This document shows, one piece after another, positions 47,690-56,236 of a DNA stretch of 64,000 nt. Position numbers and translations under genes: made by a program. The notes below the pieces were generated by a model that saw nothing but the letters and a program-made list of their open reading frames with translations, did not search any database and was not told the origin of the DNA. The stretch spans positions 453,882 to 517,881 of the forward strand of contig NZ_VOLO01000003.1 of NCBI RefSeq assembly GCF_007954365.1, in the 5' to 3' direction. Origin of the DNA: Frigoribacterium sp. ACAM 257 (GTDB taxonomy: Bacteria; Actinomycetota; Actinomycetes; Actinomycetales; Microbacteriaceae). Each line of letters opens with the position of its first letter. The first letter of the stretch is position 1.

Positions 47690-48508
47690 ATGAGAGGTGC
47701 TTCGGTTGGTCAACGCGTAGCTGATATTGCCGCGGCCCAGTGGGGCATGATCACGACCGCGCAGGCGCGCGCGCATGGGGTCGCCAGGGCCAATATTGCG
47801 TACAGGGTTCGCGTGGGCGAGCTGGAGCGGACCGACCACTACGGGGTCTATCGTCTCGCGGCTCTTGGCTCGAGTCCCCTGGATGACCTGCGTGCCGCAT
47901 GGCTGTCCACAAACCCTGGACAGCTTGCGCCAGAACGAACTGGAAGGTCGATATGTGACGCCGTGGTCGCTTCTGCCGCCGCCGCCCTAGTCCACGGCAT
48001 CGGTGACGTCTACCCGTCCCCGTACTCAATCATCGTTCCTAGCCGGCGCCAGAGCACGAGGGGTTCCATCGCCTATTCGTGGCGCCATCTCGAACCGCGG
48101 GACGTCGAGATCGTCGATGGCCTGCCCGTCACCACGCGCGAACGGACCATTGTGGACCTATTGCACGACGAGGGCGATATCTCGATCGCGGCTGATGCCC
48201 TCCGAGATGCTGTCCGTGACCGCGCCGACCTCAACGAGGCGCGCTTCGCCGAGCTGCTCATGCCCCATGCGGAGCGACTCGGTCAGGCTCGAGGCGACGG
48301 CCTCAGTGCCCTCGCCTACCTCAAGGTGACGGCAGAAGTGGACGTAGCGTCAGAAGCTGCGACGTCACTCGAGCGACTGCTTGAGGCCAAAGTGCTGGCA
48401 GGAAGCACCGACCCCGTCCTGCGCAAATTTGCCGAAGAGCTACCGGCTTTGGCCGCCGCGCTGCGGGCTTCGCCGAACGCCCCGTCGGGCTACGGTCGTC
48501 AGCTTTAG
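47690..48508 (+). CDS. AbiEi-family antitoxin-like protein, toxin partner absent
   Basis: The 272-residue protein opens with a winged helix typical of AbiEi antitoxins (IAAAQWGMITTAQARAHGVARANIAYRVRVGELERTDHYGVYRL), followed by the AbiEi C-terminal region (LPVTTRERTIVDLLHDEGDISIAADALRDAV). In AbiE systems it represses the operon and neutralises the nucleotidyltransferase AbiEii. No AbiEii gene follows; the next gene is qatA. It may be a stand-alone regulator of the defence locus or a remnant. Confidence 0.8.
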   Translation: MRGASVGQRVADIAAAQWGMITTAQARAHGVARANIAYRVRVGELERTDHYGVYRLAALGSSPLDDLRAAWLSTNPGQLAPERTGRSICDAVVASAAAALVHGIGDVYPSPYSIIVPSRRQSTRGSIAYSWRHLEPRDVEIVDGLPVTTRERTIVDLLHDEGDISIAADALRDAVRDRADLNEARFAELLMPHAERLGQARGDGLSALAYLKVTAEVDVASEAATSLERLLEAKVLAGSTDPVLRKFAEELPALAAALRASPNAPSGYGRQL

Positions 48509-48730
48509 CCCCGGGTGCGACGGGCGATTTGCGGCTACGTCGTGCCGGCTTGACGAGGCTCTGTGTCGTTTCCTTAGTCACCCCGGGCAGAACGCGGCCG
48601 GCGTCGACAACGGTGCAGCCGCAACCGCGACGGGATCACGCCCGCTGAATGCGAGGTACTTTCGTGTAACGATGTGGGCAGGCCGCACCGTGTGGGTGAC
48701 TGCCGAACGTAGCGAATAGGGGGAGCGCAC

Positions 48731-50635
48731 TTGAGCGCCAACATCACCAGTACTCGCGTCGCTTATCCCCTTTTCCTTGACGAGCCGACAGATGTGGACC
48801 TTCTGTCTTTCGATGCGGTCGCGTCGACCGTCGTTGACGCGCTCCTTGACCCGCGGCTCGACCCGATCGCTCTTGGTCTGTCCGGCTCGTGGGGCAGCGG
48901 GAAAACCTCCGTGCTTCGACTCATCGGCAAGCAGCTACATGAGAGCGCGCAGACGCTCGTCGTAATCGAGACTGATCCCTGGCGCTATGACCCGCAACTC
49001 GGCATCAAGGAGTCGCTCATCAGCGCAATCCTGACGTCGCTCGAGAACGCGATTCCAGACGACAGCATTGGGGAGAAGACACGCTCGGCAATCCAGCGAC
49101 TCGCTAGGCGCATCGACTGGGCTAAGGCGCTCAGGCTCGCAGCGACCTCGGCTGTGACGGTCAGCGTTCCCTCGCTCCAGAACGTCTTCGACCTCATCAA
49201 ACCGAGGGAAGAAGAGAGCGCGCCAGACCCCATCACCGACATGGCGCAGTTCCGAGAGGAATTCGCTTCTCTGCTTACCTCCGATGCGATGAACCACATC
49301 TCGAATGTCGTCGTGCTCGTCGACGATCTCGACCGGTGTCTTCCGGAAACTGTGGTCGACGTCCTTGAGACCATCCGTCTGTTCCTCTCCGTGCCGAAAA
49401 TGTCCTTTGTCCTCGCCGCGGACGAGGAACGCGTTGCAGAGGCGATTGCTACGCGCTACCCCAACGGGGGCGCGGCGACTGGGGAGGAGAGCCCAGCGCG
49501 TCTCTATCTACACAAGATCGTCCAAACTTCCGTCCCGGTGCCTGCTCTGAGCGACTTCGACGCCGAGGCCTACCTGGTGCTCCTACAGATCAGAAGCATC
49601 GTTGGCGACGACGAGCAGTACGCCGCGATCATCAGCGACGTGGCCGCTGCACGCAGGGGCGGGCAGCCGCTCGATCAGGTCTCAGCACTCCAGGACGCGA
49701 GGTTCCAGGACTATCGGAACGTGGCGGCTCGAATCCGGCCGATCGTGCACGAGAAGTCAAAAGGTAATCCAAGGCGCATCAAACGATTCCTCAACGACCT
49801 ATCCGTCCGATTGAGCATTGCAGCTAAGCGAGGCATCACTCTCGACGCGGCGACAATCGCAAAACTCATGGTCCTCGAGCAGTACTTCCCGGCGGACTTC
49901 GCGACCGTCACCGGCTGGCTGCGGGAGCAAAACCTCCGGAAGAACCTCACCGCCCTCGAATCCCAGGTCGGCACCCCCGTGTCCACCATCGAAGACGAAG
50001 CGCCGACAGCGTCCGAAGAGTCACTCCGCAGTGGTGGTGAGACGATCAAGACCGACGGCGCGTCCAAGACCATCCCCGAGCATCAGGCACCTGCTAGGCC
50101 GCCACAGACCGATGACCAGCGCTTTAGCGAAGGTCTTCTCCGATGGGCCCGCCTATCGCCTGCTCTGAGCGGGAAAGAGCTTGCTCCGTACCTTGTGCTC
50201 GCGGCCAGCTTCACCGATGTCTTCCTGGCTTCAGAGGGCCTGCCCGAATCCATTCGCGACGTCGCGGCGCAGCTCCTTTCCCGCTCACCTGCACAGGCTC
50301 GGAAGGTCTCGAACACGGTTCTCGCCGCCCTGACTCGGGATGAAACGAACCAGTTGATCGCTCACATCGCGGGCGTCATGATCGACGAACCCGCGCAGCA
50401 CCAATCCAGCGGATTGGGTGCGATGCTCAGACTCGCCAGGCTCAGAACGGACGCCATCCCTCCGGTCGTCAACGGGTTGAAGCGCATGAGGGCAACCGAC
50501 CTGCGGGTCGGCCCGCTTGCGCAACTCCTGGCCTCCGATCCAGCGCCCATCATGGAGCAGCTGACGGGCATGGCGGACGCGAGCGGAAATTCTGCAGTTG
50601 TCGGGGCCATGCAGGCCGCGAAGGAGGACAGCTGA
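48731..50635 (+). CDS. qatA: QatA, KAP-family P-loop ATPase of the Qat defence system
   Basis: The 634-residue protein has Walker A GSWGSGKT (52-59) and Walker B VDDLDR (197-202) of the KAP NTPases, with FVLAADEERVAEAI after it. No clear membrane helix interrupts the KAP domain. TTG 48731 follows GGGGGAG. It is first of four tightly packed genes whose families match QatABCD exactly. In Qat systems all components are needed to block phage; the mechanism is not known to me. Confidence 0.9.
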   Translation: MSANITSTRVAYPLFLDEPTDVDLLSFDAVASTVVDALLDPRLDPIALGLSGSWGSGKTSVLRLIGKQLHESAQTLVVIETDPWRYDPQLGIKESLISAILTSLENAIPDDSIGEKTRSAIQRLARRIDWAKALRLAATSAVTVSVPSLQNVFDLIKPREEESAPDPITDMAQFREEFASLLTSDAMNHISNVVVLVDDLDRCLPETVVDVLETIRLFLSVPKMSFVLAADEERVAEAIATRYPNGGAATGEESPARLYLHKIVQTSVPVPALSDFDAEAYLVLLQIRSIVGDDEQYAAIISDVAAARRGGQPLDQVSALQDARFQDYRNVAARIRPIVHEKSKGNPRRIKRFLNDLSVRLSIAAKRGITLDAATIAKLMVLEQYFPADFATVTGWLREQNLRKNLTALESQVGTPVSTIEDEAPTASEESLRSGGETIKTDGASKTIPEHQAPARPPQTDDQRFSEGLLRWARLSPALSGKELAPYLVLAASFTDVFLASEGLPESIRDVAAQLLSRSPAQARKVSNTVLAALTRDETNQLIAHIAGVMIDEPAQHQSSGLGAMLRLARLRTDAIPPVVNGLKRMRATDLRVGPLAQLLASDPAPIMEQLTGMADASGNSAVVGAMQAAKEDS

Positions 50636-50637
50636 CT

Positions 50638-51381
50638 GTGGGCACCAGCTCGTCCTACAAAGGCTCGACAGGCAAGGCGTCGCGTGCCGTACGCGACGGA
50701 GTCGACCAGTGGTCATCGGACCGATCAAGTGGATCAGGGGCCGGCTTGCCGCAGAACGTCGTCGCCAACACATTGCGCATACCAGCCTTCCCCCGTGCCG
50801 CCGGCGGTGGGATCAGTGGAGGCGGTGGCTCATCGTCAGGGCGACAACAATCGCCCCGCCGAAATGCCCGCGAGTACGCCGCAACAGCTGGTCGAGCCGC
50901 AAACCTCGCTCGGGCCCTGCGGGCAGGCGACCGGGAAGCGCTCGAGCGCGCAGGGCTCGACTTCGACGCACTACAGGCGATGCCATCTCGGGCTGAGATG
51001 GTGCGGACCATTCTCGAGGTGGTCTGCGAAGCACACACCAGCAGCGACATCCCCTCCGAGGAGCAGCGGGAAATTGCAAGCCGTCTCCTGGACTGGATGC
51101 TGGACGAAGAACAGAACCCCACGCCGCCGACCCCCAGCGAAGCTGCTGAGTACGCCATCGGCATCATGATCGCCGAGATGTTCCTCTCCGAGGCAGGTGA
51201 ATTCACCTCTAACGGAAGTGTCAGCCGGGAGGACTTCGTGAACGAGGTCTACGAGGCAGCGGCCAACCTCGCAAGCCGAGCGGAACTCACTGGGACCACG
51301 ACCGGGGCGGAAGCCATCGAGGCCGCCATCACCCGCGGACTTCGATTCCTCCGCCGCACCTACGCCAGCGAGACCCAATGA
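50638..51381 (+). CDS. qatB: QatB
   Basis: The 247-residue product has a Ser/Gly-rich disordered head (1-75, including SGGGGSSSGRQ) and an all-helical rest, with WSSDRSSGSGAG and LVRTILEVV-like segments. It has no recognisable enzyme motif. It is identified by its place between the KAP ATPase and the QueC-like gene and by overall layout. GTG 50638 begins 2 bases after the qatA stop; its stop overlaps the qatC ATG. Confidence 0.85.
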   Translation: MGTSSSYKGSTGKASRAVRDGVDQWSSDRSSGSGAGLPQNVVANTLRIPAFPRAAGGGISGGGGSSSGRQQSPRRNAREYAATAGRAANLARALRAGDREALERAGLDFDALQAMPSRAEMVRTILEVVCEAHTSSDIPSEEQREIASRLLDWMLDEEQNPTPPTPSEAAEYAIGIMIAEMFLSEAGEFTSNGSVSREDFVNEVYEAAANLASRAELTGTTTGAEAIEAAITRGLRFLRRTYASETQ

Positions 51382-52679
51382 TTCACACCTTTCATCTGAC
51401 GGTTGATGGCCCCCCAAGAGACACCACGCGCCCTGACGTCACAGACCGCACCTTCTACTGGCATGACGCGTCCACGCATCCGTGGTTCCGAGCGAACGTT
51501 GGGCCGCTGCTGGGCGCGCTGGGCTGCACTGAACCACGCAATATCGACCTAGTCCGTATCGCCACTGCGGTGCTGGCTGCTGATCGATCAGCGTCTCGAT
51601 CGGGCACACTGTCTCGCTGGAACCAAAGGGAGTTCAAGCTCACCGTCGACGTCATAGACGCCGAGCCTTGGGCTGCTCATGCTGAAGCGGTCGAGTCGCT
51701 CCTTGCCTTCTTGACGGGCGACATTTGGCACCTGCACTTTCGGTCGCGTTTTGGAACGCCAGAGCCGGTGGCCGTTGTCGGGCTGGAGGCGTCGCGCGTC
51801 GTCCTACTGAGCGGCGGCGCAGACTCAGCCTCGGGAGCGCTGTTGAGCGGGCTTGAACTTGCCGCCGCCCATCAGGGGCAGGTGCTCATCTCCCATTGGT
51901 CATCGCCGAATCTTGCTCCTCTTCAGCGAGTGGTCGCTTCGGAAATCGAGAAGCTTGCCCCCCGCAGCACAACCGAGCACCTGCAGGTGCACATCGCGCG
52001 AGGGAGGCAAAGCCCCACAGGAACGGGCTACGGCAAAGAGGATTCAACTCGATCGCGGTCTCTGCTCTTCATCGCGCTCGGCCTCGCCGTGGCTTCGGCC
52101 CAGAGGTTGCCTCTCTGGCTTCCCGAGAATGGCTACGCGTCTATTAATCCTCCGCTGTCAAGGAGCCGTCGAGGAAGCCTGTCGACCAAAACAACCCACC
52201 CTAAGTTTCTCGCGGACTTGATGACTCTGCTGGACGACGTCGGCGCCCACGGCAAGATCGTGAACCCATACGCGTGGTCGACCAAGGGGGAGATGTTCAA
52301 AGCAGTTCGCGAGAGCACAGACGCGAATACCGCGAGCCGCTTCCTCAGTGCAACCTCGTCGTGCTCTCACACGGGAACTCGCTCGTGGGGCCTTCCACCG
52401 CATACTGCCTGTGGAGAATGCTTCGGCTGTGTCCTGAGGAAGGCCTCATTCCAAGCAGCTGGGTTGAACGACACGACGGCCTACTTCACTCCCATAACGG
52501 AGAAGCAAACGACTTGGCTGAAGGAAAAGTCGGTGGTGCCTGCGATGCGAGACTTTCTTCGGGAGCCGTTTGGTGAGTACGACCTCGCACGCCTGCGCAT
52601 ACCGGCAGGGCTTGCTCTTGCTGACGTGGAGGCCTTGTGCCGACGAGGACGCGCCGAACTTGCTGAGGCGATCCTGTGA
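51378..52679 (+). CDS. qatC: QatC, QueC-like PP-loop enzyme
   Basis: The 433-residue protein has the PP-loop SGGADS (145-150) of QueC-type ATP-pyrophosphatases, after a ~135-residue N-terminal domain. Near the C-terminus CSHTGTRSWGLPPHTACGECFGC supplies four Cys for zinc, as in QueC. QueC makes the 7-deazaguanine precursor preQ0; in Qat the domain is thought to modify something else. ATGA couples it to qatB and GTGA to qatD. Confidence 0.92.
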   Translation: MIHTFHLTVDGPPRDTTRPDVTDRTFYWHDASTHPWFRANVGPLLGALGCTEPRNIDLVRIATAVLAADRSASRSGTLSRWNQREFKLTVDVIDAEPWAAHAEAVESLLAFLTGDIWHLHFRSRFGTPEPVAVVGLEASRVVLLSGGADSASGALLSGLELAAAHQGQVLISHWSSPNLAPLQRVVASEIEKLAPRSTTEHLQVHIARGRQSPTGTGYGKEDSTRSRSLLFIALGLAVASAQRLPLWLPENGYASINPPLSRSRRGSLSTKTTHPKFLADLMTLLDDVGAHGKIVNPYAWSTKGEMFKAVRESTDANTASRFLSATSSCSHTGTRSWGLPPHTACGECFGCVLRKASFQAAGLNDTTAYFTPITEKQTTWLKEKSVVPAMRDFLREPFGEYDLARLRIPAGLALADVEALCRRGRAELAEAIL

Positions 52680-53503
52680 CTGGAATACGGGCGCGAACCC
52701 GACGTGATGGTCAGGCGAAGGTGCCACCGCCTCTCGACGTCCACGCGCACATCGAGGCGGAGATTTCATCTGAAGCCGTTCGCGGTCTCGGTGCATTTGT
52801 GTTCGCCATGACTCGGTCACTGGACGAGTACGCCCTTGTCTCTCGTCGTCGCGACACACGCATGGTTTGGGGCGTTGGAACGCATCCCGGGGGGCAGGAC
52901 TATGTCGCATCCTTCGACGAGGATCGATTCGCGAGGGCAATAGAAGGAACTCCGCTCGTGGGTGAGATAGGTCTCGACGGTGGCAGCGCCGTGCCCATGG
53001 CGGAACAAACTAGGACGCTTAGGAGCGCACTTGGCGTTTTGCAGCAAACGCCACGGCTGATCAGCCTGCACAGTGCCGGCGCCCACCTACAGGTCATCCG
53101 AGAGCTGCACCGCACACCAGTAGAAGGGATCGTCTTGCACTGGTGGACCGGCTCGGCAGACCTAACCGACGAAGCACTACGACTCGGCTGCGCCTTCTCC
53201 ATCCCGCCTGTCATGGCGTCAAAATCTCTTATTCTTGACCGCATACCCTCCGATCGACTCTTCTTCGAGACCGATCATCCGTTCGGTGATCGGGGAACGA
53301 CGGGGCGTCGCAAGCCTGGGAGAACAACCGACGTTGAAGAGCGTCTCGGCGAGCGGCTAAACAGTACGACGATCGAGATGCGACATTTGCACTGGGCCAA
53401 TCTGCGAAAGCTGGTGCTCACCCTCGGTTTGCTCCACTTGTTCCCCGAGGACTGGAGGGGCGTCCTTAGCGACGATTCGCTTCGCGGGCGAAACGCCTCA
53501 TAG
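52676..53503 (+). CDS. qatD: QatD, TatD-like metal-dependent hydrolase
   Basis: The 275-residue protein follows TatD: metal ligands His23 and His25 (DVHAH), WGVGTHPG, Glu97 in LVGEIGLDGG, ISLHSAGAHLQ, and FETDHPFGD with the catalytic Asp. TatD proteins are DNases or related phosphoesterases. GTG 52676 overlaps the qatC stop. It closes the operon; 134 bases follow before the serine recombinase. Confidence 0.92.
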   Translation: MTGIRARTRRDGQAKVPPPLDVHAHIEAEISSEAVRGLGAFVFAMTRSLDEYALVSRRRDTRMVWGVGTHPGGQDYVASFDEDRFARAIEGTPLVGEIGLDGGSAVPMAEQTRTLRSALGVLQQTPRLISLHSAGAHLQVIRELHRTPVEGIVLHWWTGSADLTDEALRLGCAFSIPPVMASKSLILDRIPSDRLFFETDHPFGDRGTTGRRKPGRTTDVEERLGERLNSTTIEMRHLHWANLRKLVLTLGLLHLFPEDWRGVLSDDSLRGRNAS

Positions 53504-53637
53504 ACGGTCGTTCATCGGGACACCTTCCCGGGCCCGTCTTGACCGGCAGAGGTCAAGTGCGGCCTGGCCTGCGGATTCCCGTATACCTGTCCCGCAAAAA
53601 TGCCCGGTGATGGGGGTCTGAACGCTACAGTCATCGG

Positions 53638-54201
53638 ATGCTCATCGGTTACGCCCGCGTCTCGACCTCGGGACAGGATCTGGCAGCACAACGTGACGGT
53701 CTTGCAGCACTGGGCGTTGACGATCAACACGTGCATGTTGACCACGGCTTGTCGGGCACGACTCGAGCGCGGCCGGGGCTTCGCGAGGCCCTGGCCGCGT
53801 GCCGTGCCGGCGACGTCCTCGTGGTCACGAAGCTCGACCGCCTGGCCCGCTCACTGCGCGACGCGACCGACATCGCGGACGAGCTGACGAGGAAGGGCGT
53901 CGCCTTGCACTTCGGGGGAGCGGTCTACGACCCCACTGACCCGGTCGGCCGGCTCCTGTTCAACGTCCTCGGCATGGTGGCCGAGTTCGAGGCCGACCTC
54001 ATCCGTGCCCGCACCCGGGAGGGGATGGCGATCGCCAAGGCCGCCGGCAAGCTTCGCGGCCGCAAGCCCAAGCTCACGTCCTCGCAGGAGAAGCACCTGC
54101 TGCAGCTGCACGACACCGGCGAGCACGCGACAAGCGAGATCGCGGAGCTTTTCGGCGTCGCCCGGTCAACGGTCTACCGAGCCATCCAGCGAGCGGGGTG
54201 A
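53638..54201 (+). CDS. Serine recombinase (resolvase/invertase)
   Basis: The 187-residue protein has the resolvase N-terminus IGYARVSTSGQD (catalytic Ser in RVST), TKLDRLARSLRD, the long E helix, and a C-terminal helix-turn-helix (SEIAELFGVARSTVYRAI). It is the size of Tn3-type resolvases and invertases. GC and codon use are nearer the host than its neighbours, hinting at a separate arrival. No transposase or clear terminal repeats are seen beside it. Confidence 0.93.
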   Translation: MLIGYARVSTSGQDLAAQRDGLAALGVDDQHVHVDHGLSGTTRARPGLREALAACRAGDVLVVTKLDRLARSLRDATDIADELTRKGVALHFGGAVYDPTDPVGRLLFNVLGMVAEFEADLIRARTREGMAIAKAAGKLRGRKPKLTSSQEKHLLQLHDTGEHATSEIAELFGVARSTVYRAIQRAG

Positions 54202-54259
54202 CCAACGCCTGAGTGGGTTCCAGCGGCGGCTTGGGCTCGATTGGGCTACTGGATTTGAC

Positions 54260-54277
54260 GCCAAATCACTATTTGGC
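54260..54277. promoter_or_regulatory. Inverted repeat in the TIR-gene promoter
   Basis: GCCAAAT/ATTTGGC around CACT begins at the last base of TTGACG (54255-54260), a likely -35 box, so it would cover the spacer. That is where a repressor would act. The TIR-like gene starts 23 bases later. Confidence 0.5.
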
Positions 54278-54300
54278 AGATGTTTACGTATTCTTGAGGC

Positions 54301-55191
54301 ATGATCACCAGCGGTGTGTACCCTCGCAGTGTCTTCGTAATCCATGGGAGGAACGAGGCCGCGAGAAAAGGGCTTTTTGAGTACCTTCGGGCCATCGGTC
54401 TGCTCCCCATCGAATGGTCCGAAGCTTTGGCCATGACCGGAAGCGCTTCCCCTTACATCGGAGACGTCCTAGATGCGGCGTTCGAACGGGCGCAGGCCGT
54501 AATCGTGCTTCAGACACCCGACGATGTGGCGCACCTTCACGAATCGCTGACCTACCCAGGGGACCCGGAGACGGCCCCGCAGATGCAACCGCGGCCGAAC
54601 GTGCTTTTCGAGGCTGGCATGGCCATGGGGCGAAACCCAGATCGGACGCTCATCGTCGAGCTCGGACAGGTCAAGGTTTTCAGCGACATTCATGGCCGCC
54701 ACAGCGTGCGGCTCGACAACTCAGTAGCAAAGAGGCAAGACCTCGCTAACCGTCTTCTGACGGCAGGGTGCGACGTTCGGATGCAGGGCACTGATTGGCA
54801 CGAGGCGGGTGATCTAACCCCGCCTGGTCCGCCTGGAAATGGGCTGCCGCTAGGGCGCAAATTGCCTTCTTCTGAGACTGCCGGGCTGCCGCGACTGTCG
54901 GCTCGTTTGTTTGAACGGGGCGGTAATAAGTTTGCTGATGTCATCGTGACTAATCAGGGTCCCGGCTCGGTCTACGGCCTGACGGCCGCCGCTTCTGAGG
55001 ACGACGACACTCTTCGAACGTCGGATGAGCTGCCAGTGCCCGAGTTGCCCGTCGGCAAGTCAGTTCGAGTCCTCCAGCGCCTGCCCGCGTCCTTCAGTCA
55101 GGTTCAGCGCTCCTACTTCACCGTCACACTGCGTGCTCGAACGGCTGACGGAGTTCCAATCGAGCAAGACGAATTCGTGAGTGGGGACTAG
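54301..55191 (+). CDS. TIR-like (CAP12/Pycsar-effector type) nucleotide-binding protein
   Basis: The 296-residue protein has an N-terminal TIR-like domain (1-172) of the PF10137 kind: VFVIHGRNEAARKGLFEYL, then RPNVLFEAGMAMGR with the putative catalytic Glu104, and GTDWHEAGDL at the end. Such domains cleave NAD+ in several anti-phage systems. After a Pro/Gly linker comes a ~100-residue beta-rich domain (LSARLFERGGNKFADVIVTN...) that could sense a signal. No cyclase gene is near. Its TAG overlaps the next GTG, so the two proteins are coupled. GAGG lies unusually close to the ATG. Confidence 0.82.
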   Translation: MITSGVYPRSVFVIHGRNEAARKGLFEYLRAIGLLPIEWSEALAMTGSASPYIGDVLDAAFERAQAVIVLQTPDDVAHLHESLTYPGDPETAPQMQPRPNVLFEAGMAMGRNPDRTLIVELGQVKVFSDIHGRHSVRLDNSVAKRQDLANRLLTAGCDVRMQGTDWHEAGDLTPPGPPGNGLPLGRKLPSSETAGLPRLSARLFERGGNKFADVIVTNQGPGSVYGLTAAASEDDDTLRTSDELPVPELPVGKSVRVLQRLPASFSQVQRSYFTVTLRARTADGVPIEQDEFVSGD

Positions 55192-55655
55192 TGAATATTC
55201 CGATTTCAATTCCTTTGGACAACGACGGCTTCATGCGCAGGGAATGCCCCAACTGCTTGAAGCAGTTCAAATGGCACGACGGGCCCGCAAATGAGGATGC
55301 TGAACATCAGCCTTCGGCGTCTGCTTACTACTGCCCGTTCTGTGGCCAGCCTGCTGGACTTGACCAGTGGTGGACGACGGAGCAAGTCGAATACACCAGG
55401 GGCATGGCCGCGCCTGCCGCGATGCAACTTATGGACGATGAGCTGTCAAAAGCCTTTCGCGGGCTAAACAGCAAGCACGTCAAGATCACGAAGAAGGGGA
55501 GTTTCGACAAGCCGGCGGAACCTGATCCCATGGTGGAGCCGGACGACATGATTATTCTCGCGTCCCCTTGTCACGCCTGGGAGCCGATCAAGGTCCCAGC
55601 TGACACCCAAGCTCCCGTTCACTGCCTCGTATGCGGTCAAGCCTTCGCTTTCTAG
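55191..55655 (+). CDS. Zinc-ribbon protein coupled to the TIR-like gene
   Basis: The 154-residue product has an N-terminal CPNC...CPFC pair (residues 19-22 and 48-51, about 26 apart) and a C-terminal HAWEPIKV...HCLVCGQAF end that could form a second zinc site. The middle is acidic and Lys-rich. I know no named family. GTG 55191 shares its G with the TIR gene's TAG stop, the strongest sign that they work together, perhaps as sensor or regulator. Confidence 0.75.
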   Translation: MNIPISIPLDNDGFMRRECPNCLKQFKWHDGPANEDAEHQPSASAYYCPFCGQPAGLDQWWTTEQVEYTRGMAAPAAMQLMDDELSKAFRGLNSKHVKITKKGSFDKPAEPDPMVEPDDMIILASPCHAWEPIKVPADTQAPVHCLVCGQAFAF

Positions 55656-55764
55656 GAGTGTCCGCCCGATAACCGATTAGACACGGGGCGCGTCAGGAGC
55701 AAGCACTTGTGGACGCGGTGTCGGCCGTAGTGCCTATGCTCAATTCATGAGTTAGCCTCGTAAT

Positions 55765-56004
55765 CTCTACTCAGGCCCGGGCGGAGGGCTCTACACCGGC
55801 GCGGGCGGCGGCATGTCTACGTCTCGCGGCGGCGGTGCTTCGACGCTCAGTGGCGGGGGCCTCTCCACGCTCAGTCGAGGGGGCCTCTCGACGCTGAGTG
55901 GCGGGGGCCTCTCGACGCTGAACGGAGGAGGCCTCTCAACACTGCGCGGTGGCGAACTATCGACACTGCGGGGTGGGGGACTATCAACATTGCGCGGTGG
56001 CGGC
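55765..56004 (+). repeat. Ten tandem 24-bp units coding for octapeptides
   Basis: Units start at 55765 and every 24 bases to 55981. They encode LYSGPGGG, LYTGAGGG, MSTSRGGG, ASTLSGGG, then LSTL(S/N/R)GGG-like units. Third-position variation shows the repeat is kept as protein, not as fresh DNA duplication. Confidence 0.85.
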
Positions 56005-56055
56005 CTCTGGGACGGTTCGGACGACGAGCCAAACATGAGCAACGTTCCGCCGTAG
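55813..56055 (+). CDS. Glycine-rich octapeptide-repeat protein, upstream part cut off by TAG
   Basis: From ATG 55813 the product has 80 residues: eight LSTLxGGG-type units and a non-repeat tail WDGSDDEPNMSNVPP. The same frame clearly continues upstream: ATG at 55747 gives M-S-stop-P-R-N-L-Y-S-G-P-G-G-G and joins the repeat. The TAG at 55753-55755 is codon 3. I recall short proteins of this layout (MxPRNLYSGPGGG...) in other bacteria without a known role, so the original start was probably 55747. Either the gene is dead, restarts at 55813, or the stop is read through. Confidence 0.55.
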   Translation: MSTSRGGGASTLSGGGLSTLSRGGLSTLSGGGLSTLNGGGLSTLRGGELSTLRGGGLSTLRGGGLWDGSDDEPNMSNVPP

Positions 56056-56236
56056 GTGAGCCCTCACTGAGCTGGGTCTCAGATTGATCAGTCAAAGCCG
56101 ATAAACTCACACGGCTAAGGGGAGCCGTCAGTTCTCGCGGCAAGCGAGCGCTGCATCTATCCGCGAAGCGGCACCAAATGCTGCCTTTGGGCGCTTTAGT
56201 CGAATTGGCTAAAGCACCCAAAGGCTCCAAAGGTCG

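Noticed and set aside
51853..52221. Alternative frames inside qatC
   Set aside because: The qatC frame carries all QueC motifs and both overlaps with its neighbours; the others are chance.
55765..56004. 24-bp repeats considered as a CRISPR array
   Set aside because: The units are contiguous with no unique spacers and encode glycine-rich octapeptides; no cas genes are near.
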